DNA of 64,000 nucleotides, taken from Hofstenia miamia. Its lineage: Eukaryota > Xenacoelomorpha > Acoela > Hofsteniidae. Below the pieces are notes generated by a model. It searched no databases. It was not told the origin of the DNA and was given only the letters and a program-made list of their open reading frames with translations. Shown here one piece after another: positions 25,420-37,209 of the stretch. A program made the position numbers and the translations under genes. Positions within the stretch are counted from its first letter, which is position 1. Each line of letters begins with the position of its first letter. The stretch spans positions 811,160-875,159 of the forward strand of contig CABFPE010000301.1 of the NCBI GenBank assembly GCA_900660155.1, in the 5' to 3' direction.

Positions 25420-26460
25420 TGGTCTGATATAAAAAAATTAAAGATAATTGGTCATTTGTAATTTTGTCTTTAATTAATAATTTAATCATTTCTGTGTCTT
25501 TTATCTAAAAATATGAGTTTACTTCGCTAAATGCATTTTCATTCAATTATACTACGTAGAACACTAAATTAATTCAATATGACTTTGAGAAATGCTCTTT
25601 ACTTGTTTAACTTATTTAATTCAACCTTGAATTACTTCGTCTTATTTTAGAGCAATAATGACATTCTCCGATTCCATTTTTTTCATTGAACTTTATGAGA
25701 AACTATGTCAAAGCTAAGAAATCCATCAATTTCGACCTTTACGAATTAACTTGATTTACTAATGATCCCGCAATTGGATTTTATATACCGTTGGAATTTT
25801 AACTTTTCAAAGTGACCTGAAAATCCTTGAATTTAAATTTTAAAATGTTTTTCCTTCCATCATTGTGCCAATAGGCGTGAGAATTTTAGTAATATATTTT
25901 TTGTGATGGCAATTCTAACAGATGTTGACGTCATTGAGATCCGGGTATTGACTTTATTTTCTAAGTGGAAGTATTTTGTTTTGGAGCACTTTAATTAGCG
26001 TTTGTATTCCAGACGATTAATTACGACCGCGTCTATTGCACGCTTAGGTGACGCTCGGTAGCTGTACTCCAAATTGTTCGCTCTAATGCCTTCCACTCGA
26101 GTATTGATAATTGATTTGCATTCAGCTTTAAGTGCTGTCAAAATTTAGTCATTCCCAAATTATACGGTAAGACAATTAGGCTTTTAGACGAACAGCTTCC
26201 TGCATTTGTCTATACCTCCTAGTCTTTGACTTAATTACACTCTTAACCTTCATGGCGTTTAGCTTAATGTTTTTACCTATCCTTATTTCACTGAGGTCCT
26301 TAAAGATAGTCCCACTAATATGTACACATTTGATTATCCTATAGTAAAAGATCAGATGTAATGAATTGATAAGGAATTGGTTCCGAAACCTTGCGTGCCT
26401 ATTTAATATAATAATTTCATGTATCATTACATTTATTACATTTAACATTAGAAAGTACGA

Positions 26461-26478
26461 GCGGTCAAATTTGACCGC
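26461..26478. repeat. Perfect 18-bp palindrome
   Basis: gcggtcaaatttgaccgc is its own reverse complement. It lies shortly after a TTAA (about 26437-26440), in a setting reminiscent of piggyBac-like element ends. No matching opposite end was identified. Confidence 0.6.
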
Positions 26479-28607
26479 ACATCTTAAATGCATTTGTAAT
26501 GCCTCATGTAATGAGAATTTAAAAAGAAAAACAGCTTATTTAGTTCTTCTGACACTTTTTTTCATATGCTTTGTTTTCGTTAGTTGTACTTGAATGCGGC
26601 AATTCTGGCAACGGCATGAATTTAAGATATGGAATCATTGGACTTTCTAGTGTTACATGGTTTAATTGTGACGTAGACAGCATTCAAGGGAAAGCATTTA
26701 ATTCTTAAAATGTGATTGGTTCGTTTGCTACCCAACCCAAACCTTGAATACTACTAGGACTATTTCTATAAATGAAGAAATTTGAACCACGGGTTTAAAA
26801 GTATTGTTCATTTTTCGTCCAAAATTGCAAATATTACTTTGGGTCCACATGAGTCAATGGCACCAGAATGTATCATGGTACGAGATGGAGGCCAAATCTG
26901 GGACTAATAAATTCTGGTATTGCGGGATCCTAACATACAACATTGCTTAGAGGAAATCTTTACGATCTACTTATATTGTTATTGTTAGTATGCGTTTTGT
27001 TTAAATCACTAGATTTGGTATGACTGATTAGAAATTTCCACTTGTGAACTAATAAAGAATACACGATATTTGATATTGAATGAGAGAAATGAGAGCAAGG
27101 ATACTATGTAACATTACTTTTGACAGAATGATGCTTATCAATATAGATTAATGTTCACAATGGCCAATTATTTCATTGATAATGGTAACCGGCTTCATCA
27201 AGATTTAATATTTCGAAAAAACAATCAATAGTAGGAACATTGACTCCCAACAAATGAACTAAAGAGTTGTACGTGAAATAGTTTTCTATATGATGAAGAT
27301 GATTAAGATATTTGACTTCACATGCAACTTAGGTTTCATAGACTATTCACGCCCCGAGATTAGGTTATTTTCAATTACTGCTCTTCAGTAATTGAAGATT
27401 TTCCTTACAGCATTACTTTATCATGTAGCTTCATTTTAGGGATGAATGTTTTCTGCTTTTTGCCATAAAAATGCTTCCGATTCTATATTTTGGTTATTGT
27501 TGTTAAACGGTTTAAGGTGTTTGCTAATCGTATTAATATTCTTACTAGATTTATGTAAGGTTTTTACATTTAGCCAAAGCTGTCCCTTGGATACTGATGA
27601 ATGTTATTTGTTACTGATTTCGACATATTTACATACAAATATATAGATTTCCAGTAAAATAATCGAAAAAATTCCATTAAATTTTTCTCGCTATTTGCAA
27701 TTAGTTAACCTTTTCATGCAGCCGGTAGCCATGTGCATCAAGCAGGCTGAGTTATGCGGCGGGGAACAATCAATGAATTTTAACTTTCATCATCTGTGCT
27801 CCCTCTTTGATAAGTTGATGCGTTTGCACATAAATTGACGTGTATTGAGTACTAAGTTACCGTTTAATTTATTGATTTATGTGAGTCTTTCGGCATAGAC
27901 TGCCAACTGCGGCAGAAGACTCGCCTGCAAATTTCTGAAGAGCAGTCTAAATTTCTCTTATGAAAGAATCAACTGTTGTATATTTGAAAGTGATACAAAA
28001 TTCTGAAATGTTTACTACATTTGTGATGGTAAGAAAACGTCTCGGCATTGAATACAATTAAGAAGTCCTATTTTTTATAATTTTAACGTCCATTTTTTAA
28101 CACAGTTGTGATACTGCAATGTGATTATTTACGATCGCATCATTTTATATTTTTTGCAGTTTGGTTTTATTTGGAAATCAACCGCTTCACTTCTTTCAGT
28201 TACAGTGGTCTTTGAGTGAGAATTCTTAAAATAACAAAATGGTAATTCGGTTTAAGAATGCATTTTATCCATTTTCAAATGAAGTCGTCATCCAACTTTC
28301 TATGTAAGTGCGTGTTATTATTTGAAGTGCGTGTTTTAATATTTCAGGAAATTCAACATTTCCTTGTGCTGATGGCTCTTAAACCAATTCCCTCCAAACT
28401 TACATTGCAGTCGTCGCCAGCTGCGATGTCTTTTTCGATGAGCATGTCAAGTGTTAAAAATCGAACTACGAAATATTTCTTGTCAAATAGCATTTGAATT
28501 TTTTTAAGAAAATCGATGTCGGATTTCTGGTTTCGTTTTTTGTAAACTAGTACATCTGAGTAAGTCTTGGGAGTTGATTTTTGAGCACTCTAGGACATGG
28601 AGAGAGT

Positions 28608-28962
28608 AGAGGTATGTGCCGCTGGTTTTTACACTATATAGTTATTTTTTACCGCGGCGGCGGCCACTCACCCTTTTCATTAAAAACGAAGTCCACTTGC
28701 ACTATCCATTGTGTGAGTAAAATATATTTGACCCATTGTAATTTTGGCAGCAACTATTAAATTCAGGAAATTGGCGGTGGATAGTTTAGATTCCTGATGC
28801 TTAATATCAATCTAGCGGCACTCCAAACTGTCGACACCAGCAAAAATGGCAAGATTTTGGCCGTAAAACAAGTATTTTGTAATTTTTGCTCTGCCCAGCT
28901 GTTGCCAGGCTAGGCATGAAATCTAGCTGCGGCGGTGACTTCTGCGGCTGGCACACACCTCT
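28608..28962. mobile_element. hAT-like MITE
   Basis: The left end agaggtatgtgccgctgg and the reverse complement of the right end, agaggtgtgtgccagccg, match well, and both are followed by a GC-rich ccgcggc or ccgccgc patch. Flanking 8-mers gagagagt (28600-28607) and aatagagt (28963-28970) match at 6 of 8 positions. It is 355 bp and non-coding. Confidence 0.6.
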
Positions 28963-29452
28963 AATAGAGTCATCCACAGATTTCAAACCACTAATCAATG
29001 TTTTGTTATAACAATCACCGTAGAAAGGCCAACCGTACAGTTACAATTGTAATATTATTGAAAAGGTGGGGGTTTTGTGATGCATATTAGTTACTCTTTC
29101 CAATAAAACAACAGGTTGATCTTTGTCAAAGTTTACTGAAGAAAAGTTAAAGTTCATTGAATGGAATCTGCCAAAAGATCTCCTAGAAAAGCTTTCTTAT
29201 TTCTTTCGCAAATTTCTAAAAAATGTAACCTGGTTTAATTCTTAGAATATTGTTGCAAAATTCTATGAATCCATGAAGTATGTTACAGACTTAGTGATCA
29301 CGTGATGGCTGCTAAAGCAATTATTTAGCACTATGTCTGCAACTATTGATCTTCATTGGTAAATTTCGTTTATGTTAGTAGTGACCAGTTAAGATAACAA
29401 GTTGTTTATTATTCTTTTCATTACAATCTTAGAACAGATCTATACGCTGAAT

Positions 29453-30824
29453 CAGAGTTGGAATTGGATCGTATCTCGGATCGGATCTATATTTTGAGAG
29501 AAAATTTCGGACCTGAACAACTTATAAAACTGGTGACGAACATTTCAAATATGAAATTGCATTTTAACCATCACATAAAAATAAAATTGCCAGTCAACCA
29601 AAAACATTTGTTTGTATAAACTTGCAAATGGAAAAGCAGAAAAAACCCAGAGAAGCAAGTGGAATACCTAAGTAGCTGCAAACACTGCCAAAATTTAATG
29701 GTACTAATATAATTTGGGATGCTCTTCAATAAAAAATTTTCATGTAAGATGCACTATAAGCAACTTGCTATGTCAAGATCAATTTAGTTTTCAGAAGGTT
29801 CGTGATTATTATAATCACTAAAATACAAAAATTTTTATAGGCAGAACAATAATAGGGTATTAATTTATCTAATGTTGCTTTTATTTACTACAATTTCTTA
29901 ATGCTTTGCAATTTAAGTTTTGTTCTTTACTTGTGCAATTCTTGTTTTCATCACCTTAGCTGCAATTTTGAAGTAAATTTTATCTTGTTGTTTGAAACAA
30001 CTTCAATTCGCAATTCATAGTAACATTGCAAATTGGTGATTTTGGTTTTGAACATAATGAAATTAATAGGGCTAAATATCATAAGAAGCTCAACTATTTA
30101 AACTATAAATATATTATGATTATGGTAAATGCCAATTTTAGGAATTAAATTACTACAAAGCTTAAAAATAAGCAAAATAAATGAATTTGTTGGAGTTTTC
30201 GCAGAGCAATTATCAATTTCCACTCATAATCAAAGTCGAGCAATCTATTTCAAACATAGATGGACATTGGACGAAAATCGAGGGCCACCCCCAGCCGAAA
30301 TCCGGGTGGGCCCATTTAAACCATAGCCCTTTTCGGCCCATTTTATGATCAATGACAAAATCATTTCTTGAATTTTTTGGTTTGCTTGACCAAAATCGAC
30401 TGCATTAGATTGTAGTACTAGAAGGGCATTTCATGCTATTGTAATACGTCAAAATGTAGCATTGATTTTTCAACAGATTGCTTCTAGGTTATTCAGAATT
30501 CATTACATTTGAGATGATTTGCATGCACTATTGCGCAAGTCGTCCCTTTTTTCTAGTACCTCGGTCGACCCAGTCCTCCCCGGTATATCGTATATGCCCA
30601 TTTTTGATCTGAAGACAGTGTTGAAGGACTTAAAATTTTCCATTCGTATCGGAAAAAACATAAATATATTTTACGTCCAAGCTTATTTACTGTTGGAATA
30701 CTTATTTATATTCGGATACGCTTCGGATCGAGAACTAAAATTCTTTTAAAATTCGGATCGGATCCTAATCATGAAGAATGTGATCCGATGGAATCATAAA
30801 ATTTTGGATCCGATTCCATCTCTG
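29453..30824. mobile_element. hAT-like non-autonomous element
   Basis: The left end cagagttggaattggatcg and the reverse complement of the right end, cagagatggaatcggatcc, match at 15 of 19 positions. Both are followed by ggatcggatc-type sequence. Flanking 8-mers cgctgaat (29445-29452) and ccctgaat (30825-30832) match at 7 of 8 positions, the hAT-type target duplication. The 1.37-kb interior has no recognisable transposase; a GC-richer patch lies near 30265-30340. Confidence 0.7.
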
Positions 30825-32898
30825 CCCTGAATTGTGGCGCATCACCGGTTTTCGAAAATTTGAAAAAACTTAAATATATGCGGCTTATCCTAACTATTTC
30901 TTTATTTACTAGGTATTTTGTTTGCCACTGACATTTACTTTGCGGTTAGCTGATATGGTTTACTTGACGTCATTTTATTTAATTAACCACGCCCCCATTT
31001 CATCGTTGTTAGAATTACGGAACTTAATTGTTAATACGAAATCACCATTTGGTTTCAAAAGCGCATTTACTCATATTTAAGATTTAATACAAATCTACCA
31101 TCAGAATAGGTTATCTAAAACTTTTGAATGGCGTTTTGGAGGAACCAACTTCGGTTTTTACATCAACGTGCGGTAAACCATTTGAATAAGTTTTTGATTT
31201 ACGGTGAAATTTGATTTAAATAAAGCGAAGTTGAGCAAAGATTTATTTACATGAAGGAATTCCTTGTCGTTTTGTTATAAATAACACTCGTGATTACTGA
31301 CAGGCTGTAATTTATCGACTTCGGAAATTACTTCCTGTCAGCGTTTAATTGATCGGCTGCTTGATTATAAAGACATCCTCGCTTAATCAGACGTCGTTTA
31401 TCAAATGGAATCCTGCCCAGTAGAAGTAGTTGATGTGCTTTGCCATTTACATGCAGACCTCAGATCGCTCTCTTGCCAATTCACTCTTTGATTCATTAAT
31501 TTTTGCAGTTGAGCTGAACGTTTGGAAAGCAAAAGACATTATTATGTGAGAGGTCACCTCCATTCTCCAAGCTCACCTCTCAAACAGTGTAGGATTTACT
31601 ATGACAGGCTAACAATCCCTGAATATCAATTGAGATAGTTGCCAGAAATATATATATTTTCTTCTGCATTGTAAGCCAAGAGTTTGGGAGTTCTTTATCC
31701 TCGAATTTTAGTTTGCATTGAAAAGATGTTTTTTCATATTCAAATTCTGTAAATTAAAAACTATAAGCTATTCAATAACTGTACAAATTTCACACATTAG
31801 TGTATTGAACTCTTATCTAATGTTTATTGGGATTATACTTTCTCTGTTCCACATTTATTTCGTATAGAAATTTACATATTTTGTTGACTAGCTAACCTAT
31901 ATGCACTATAGGCTTTGTTGAATAATTTTACTTTAAGCAATTTACAAAGTTCAATAAAAACTGCACGACGCTGCTGAATAAACTTGTCTTTAAAATGTTG
32001 GATATATCTCCGTCCTATGTCACGGAACACCCACAATTTCTGTTAAATTTTTGTTTCCTGATATAAAGGAATTGTTTTATGGATTTTAACACTTTTGGTT
32101 AACTTTGGTCTTCAACTCACTATGGCGAGTATCATTCAAATTGAACATTTCTCAAATCATCTAAAAATACAATTACTTAAACAGTGCATAGAAGCATGTT
32201 CATTTAAAAATTCTATATTTACGTTAACCCTCAATTAACTGAACTGTCAAGATAAAAATGATCTACATTCATAAATATTAGGCTTTTTTATAGCACACAA
32301 AGGTTATCTCAATTTTATAATGTTCCGGTTGGACCAATTTAAAGATTTTTGAACATAATTGCCGGCTCTCAATTGCAAAGAAACTTTAATCGCAAATTTA
32401 AACGCTAATATTGTACCAAGTTTCTCCATTAAAATGCCAGAGTCCGCAAAATTGAATAAAAAGGAATATAATTGTTTATTATAATTGGTGATTGACATCC
32501 TCTCAAAATATTTAACCGGACCTAATTTTTTCTGTAGCTTACGCTACAAAGCATTGAGTTTTCCGACTTTACCCGACTTACCAAAAAATTAACGATACTT
32601 GCACTGTATTGTATGCAGATGCAATTACTACACAATTAACAGGAAGTTGACTACCTTGCATGGACCAATTTATTTGTTCTTTCATGTTTATTTATTTAAA
32701 AATGGGTGGAACTTATATGTTTTATATCAAAAGTTTAATCAATACTCGATATTATTATCCAGCATGGCATAGTCGTCTCGACCCGATTTATTCGCCGACA
32801 CCTGACCCGAAATCGGTTCGGGGGAAATAGGGTACCCGATGTCATCCTTGATTAGAATCTGCCAGATGGTNATTATTATAAACTTTTGTCAGCTACTG

Positions 32899-32904
32899 TA
32901 TATA

Positions 32905-32937
<33 letters not shown>
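32899..32937. repeat. TA microsatellite
   Basis: An alternating TA run shortly after the single N at 32871. Confidence 0.9.
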
Positions 32938-32939
<2 letters not shown>

Positions 32940-34609
32940 GCGTTTTGCACTTTATTTCAAATAATTGCGAATCATGTTTTAAATATATTATTTTTTCGAA
33001 TAATATTTTTCACAAATGTTTTATGAACTCAAAGCCCCGTCCCATATGAAATTCGGACTTTTTATGTGATTATGATAAAAATATTTTTTAGTGTTTTCCA
33101 TACTGTAGAAACCATTTTCCAAAGAATTTCCGTCTCCCATCAATAAAGGGCGGGGTAAAAAGCCTAGCGTTCATGTAAAAATATAAACCTTAAAGTTTTT
33201 GTGAACAGCCTTAATAATCATTGAAATTTTTGCAAAATATGATTAGATTTTGTATAACTTGCAAATATATAATCATTTTATAATAAAATTTCCCGTTGGA
33301 AATTTTCTAGGACCGCACCTGACTCGAACAAACTTCGATTAATTGAAATATTCTTGTGAATTTGATGTCTTCGAATTGAATTTGAATTGCTCGCTGGCCT
33401 CCAGTCCGAACAACTGTTTGGAAGTGGAGCTTTTGCTACTAATGCACTAGAAAGAATTTTGCAGCAGCTAATATCACTCGGGCTCCCATTGGAACTATTT
33501 AGCTTATTAGAATTAAATCACGATGCGTCTAATTTCCAAAATGGCTTTTGATCTCTTGTTTTCCCTCATCCTCCTATGTATTCCTATTCCATAATTTCGC
33601 TTTCTGACATTTGCTTTCCCTTTTATTTCCTAATGTATTTTCAACTATCATTTTCCAATTTACTCTATTTATTTGTTAAACATTTTTCAAAAGCAAACAC
33701 TATTGGATTTAATGTGATCATATACATACGCATATCCACTTTCAAATCATAACTATTTACGTACAGAATGTATTTGTCTAATATCTAAGTTAAATACATG
33801 CATTTTTAGCCCATTACACAGTGGCTTCTGTCAACCTGAGTAAGAAAAGTAGGTCACAACTCATTTTTAGTCTGTATATGTCATTTCGACTGCGTTTGCC
33901 ACTTATTAGTCCACAGTCCGCATATTAATTGAGCACCAGTCCAATCTAGCAAATATCTTTACAGTTTTAATGATTTTAATTTTAAAATCGCACACTTTTA
34001 AAAGATAGCAATTCAGAAATGCTATAATGCTCGAAACCGGATGGCAAATTGTATGTGTGCATGTTTGTTTATAGTTTGATGACATTTAGTTCCTGTACTA
34101 ATATCCTTTTTCTAGAAATTTTTTAAAACCTCAATAATTATAACAGTAAATTATTTCAATTGGGTTCCTGTACATTTTTACTTTAAGCGGTGATGTTTGC
34201 ATTCCTTCGATCGAGTTAAATATTCTTTAATTAAACATGCAAGTTTTTGGCACTGTACTGATAGTTATTCCATTATATATTACAAAATATGCGCTGCTCT
34301 TATAAGGAAACTACGCATTGATTTTAAGCATGATTAAAACAAGTTTTTTCAAATTTAAAAGATTTTTTTGGAACGTTTAAATAAATAATTTTTGGCATTT
34401 GCCATTCATACTTTCATTACCGACTTTCTTCCTAAAATGAAATAAAACTTTCGTTTTTTAAACCATTTTATTTTTAGCAAAATGAAATTTTGTACAGACT
34501 CTCTAAATGCACTGTATTCTAATTTGTAAAATTATATTATTCAGACTTTCAGACTTTGATATTGGAATTAATGAAGAAAATTGAAAAGTTTTTACAAAGC
34601 CACATTTAG

Positions 34610-34844
34610 ATGTGTGCAAATTCTGGATGCTGATGGCAACGCAGTGGCTGTGTCCAAGTTAGAAACTGATGTCATCAATAGAACGGTGATAAGTCCAATG
34701 GCAAACGATGCTCTTCGAACAATATGTATCGCCTACCGTGACTTCCCTCCTTCTGCAAAACCAAATCTTGACGATGAGATGGCCCTTATTCAAGGTCTCA
34801 CATGCATATGCATCACTGGAATTGAAGATCCAGTTCGCGATGAG
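34610..34844 (+). CDS. ATP2B (PMCA): Plasma-membrane Ca2+ ATPase, end of N domain and start of P domain
   Basis: After the base that completes the preceding Lys codon, this exon encodes 78 codons starting CVQILDADGNAV. It includes VISPMANDALRTICIAYRDF, a hallmark PMCA stretch, and ends ITGIEDPVRDE, in which DPVR is the conserved P-domain entry motif. The acceptor is catttag (ending 34609). The exon must end after GAG at 34844 to join in frame with VPDAIERC in the next exon. The following bases are gcaagt, so the donor is GC, not GT. There is no frame interruption. Read-through would add 28 codons before a stop. Confidence 0.95.
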
Positions 34845-36650
34845 GCAAGTTTCTTCCTTTTGCAATTTCAAAATCTATTTCATCATTATATTTATTATAA
34901 TTTCATGATTGGTGTTGCGTCGTGTCATTGAAATATGCTTGTTTTAATTCAATGACTTATGTGCAATCCTAGAGAAGTCTAATAGCGCTACTGAAATTCG
35001 TATTTCTAAAAACCGTTTGTAGTTACAGCACTTACTTTTTTGTTTTAATGTGAAGTACCGCCATAGTTCTTTATTGTTGCAAACACTGCTCCAGACACAA
35101 AATGTCTCTGACTCAGTTCTGCTCATTACTTTACAGTCTTTTACAAACATGCACAACAGGCTTAAGTGGGACTTCTCTTCATTTCAATGAAGTTACGTAT
35201 CTCTGTTTGAAAAGTAAAAAATGTTGATAGAATAGAACATATGATCAATATTTTCGCAAACCTATTTATGCTATTCTTATTTAGGAAGTTTCACGGTTAG
35301 TTACTACCATGTTTTGTCGTTTCATACGGTGTAAGAAATTACGACATTCGTATTAACCAATTAAGTCGACGCAATTGAAGTTGAGAAATCGGTAATTACA
35401 TTGATAATGGGTCACTTAAACTATACTATTATTACCGGAACAATGGCATATTTGCGTTTAATAATTTTTCATTTCATATTCGCTGATCGCATGGGAATTT
35501 TCCTGTGTTAATGGAACAAAGCCGTTCACTCCAACAGTGCCCTTCCATATTTAAAATAAGTAGACATTTTTCTTTTTTAATTTATCTGTGATTAAACGCT
35601 TCATTCACTCAGAACTTTCTTCTCTATCATTAACGAAGAGATCATTGGCGGCAAATAGACTGCATGCCAACCACATCAATTAAAATATACCTCTTTAGTT
35701 AAAGAATCCGCTATCTTCTATTTTTGAACTTTCCGATAACAATCATTTTGTCCAATTATATTGATAAAATGTCATATCTATCAACAAGTGAATTTTTCAG
35801 CGTATTTTAATCTTCTGTTCTTGGACCATTCTTTTACGCACACCACATCATAATTAAACTTATTCTAAGGCACTGTTCATCCCTGATTTGGTGCCTGAAT
35901 GACTCTTTGTAAACCTGTGTTTGTATTTTTATGGATATGGAGGTCTCAAGCTTGCGATGCAATGCGTTTTCTCCTCTAACCTTCCTCCCTCTCAGCATAC
36001 AGAAATCACACCTGTCTGATTTGCAGACGTTTGTTAAATAACAGCGAATTTCTTCAAAGTGCTTAATCAAGAGAAATGCGTATAGACCGCAAAAGCGGAT
36101 CAACATGTTTGTGTTCTTTCGCCTGTTATAACGAATTTCACTATTTTCAAACAAACCGTTCCTTGCACTAATTTCCAAATTCAAATATTATTGAAAAATT
36201 TTCTCACAATCTGATGGATAATTCATGTTGCACACTCGGGCTGTATCTTATCAATTTTTTGATATCTTAAATTTATTCTGTTGTTTACGAAACGCCGCGA
36301 GTATTATTGTTTTGAAGCACACAAGTGAAGTAATTCCTTTCCCACCTAGTTATGGCTTTTCAATGAGTTCTTCAATCCAAATAAATGATCGTTATCACGC
36401 TATGATTGAAATGGGGCGGGTTTCTAAAAACAAACATGTTTTAATTGATTTCTAATGTTGTAAATGTACAGCGCGACTGCACTGGACTCACACGGATTGT
36501 CTTCAAAAAACAAAATATTTCAGGGTAGTTGTTGATTCCTTGGGCATTAGACCGCCTCATCATCTGAACACTAATTATGGAAATAATGTTAATATTTTTT
36601 GTACAAAATTCGGATTTCTCAATGAAAATAAATTTTTCCTTGCATGTAGT

Positions 36651-36850
36651 CATGGTTGGAAAATAGTGTATTTTTTTCAAAAAATACGTTTAAAACGTTT
36701 TTAACGTTTAAAACATTTTTTTTGCTTTTAGACAAAACCAGTTCAAGATCGGGAACATTTTGTTCTGAAAACGTATACAAAACGTTTTGCAAAAAATGAT
36801 TTTTTAATCCTAAAACATCTGTTCAATGCAAACATTTTAAAATAAAGTTA
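36651..36850. repeat. Dispersed repeat related to 51523-52213
   Basis: The start catggttggaaaatagtgta and the blocks acgtttaaaacg, aacgtttaaaaca and agacaaaaccagttc recur in the same order near 51523-51615. The right end is unclear, so this may be a truncated copy. Confidence 0.5.
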
Positions 36851-36906
36851 CCGGTTCCGTGTTTTTAGGAAAATGTCCAGTTATCAGTCAGTAGCCACGC
36901 CTCATA

Positions 36907-37209
36907 CCCAGTAAACATAGAACTGTCGTAACGTCGTTGAACGACATAATAACGGGACTAAAACGACATTACAAAACAACGTCTTTTCACAATAAAACGA
37001 CAAACTATCAATAAAAATGTAGTTTTTAGGAATTTATCTTCAAATTGTCATAATACTAAAATTATTGCTATTTTTTAATATTTAATGCTAGACGGAATTA
37101 TACACCGCCACTAATCCATACTATAAACGCCACTCAAAAAATTCAACGCCTATTAAACGCCAATACACCACAAAAACGACGTCGTTACAACAGTTCAATG
37201 TCTACTGGG
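36907..37209. mobile_element. MITE with TA target duplication
   Basis: The left end cccagtaaacatagaactgt and the reverse complement of the right end, cccagtagacattgaactgt, are followed by cgtaacg or tgtaacg. The terminal repeats are thus about 27 bp with few mismatches. TA flanks both ends (36905-36906, 37210-37211). The 303-bp interior has several acgac and cgcca patches but no coding potential. Confidence 0.8.

Larger units (their letters stand above)
18194..34609. other. PMCA intron, about 16.4 kb
   Basis: A GT-AG intron (gtaaat ... tttag). It contains the C-homopolymer gap (20106-20241), a single-N duplication (21722-22256), a pogo-like MITE (23532-23877), TA microsatellites, an 18-bp perfect palindrome (26461-26478) and two hAT-like elements (28608-28962, 29453-30824). 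A single N lies at 32871 with no visible flanking duplication. I see no other gene on either strand. Confidence 0.85.

Noticed and set aside
26176-26493. 105-codon - strand frame
   Set aside because: Hydrophobic, basic AT-driven composition; runs through the palindrome and matches no family.
32760-33320. Possible hAT-like element around cgacccgatttattcgcc
   Set aside because: One end looks like a hAT terminus (catccttg side), but no matching opposite end or target duplication was found, and an N lies at 32871.
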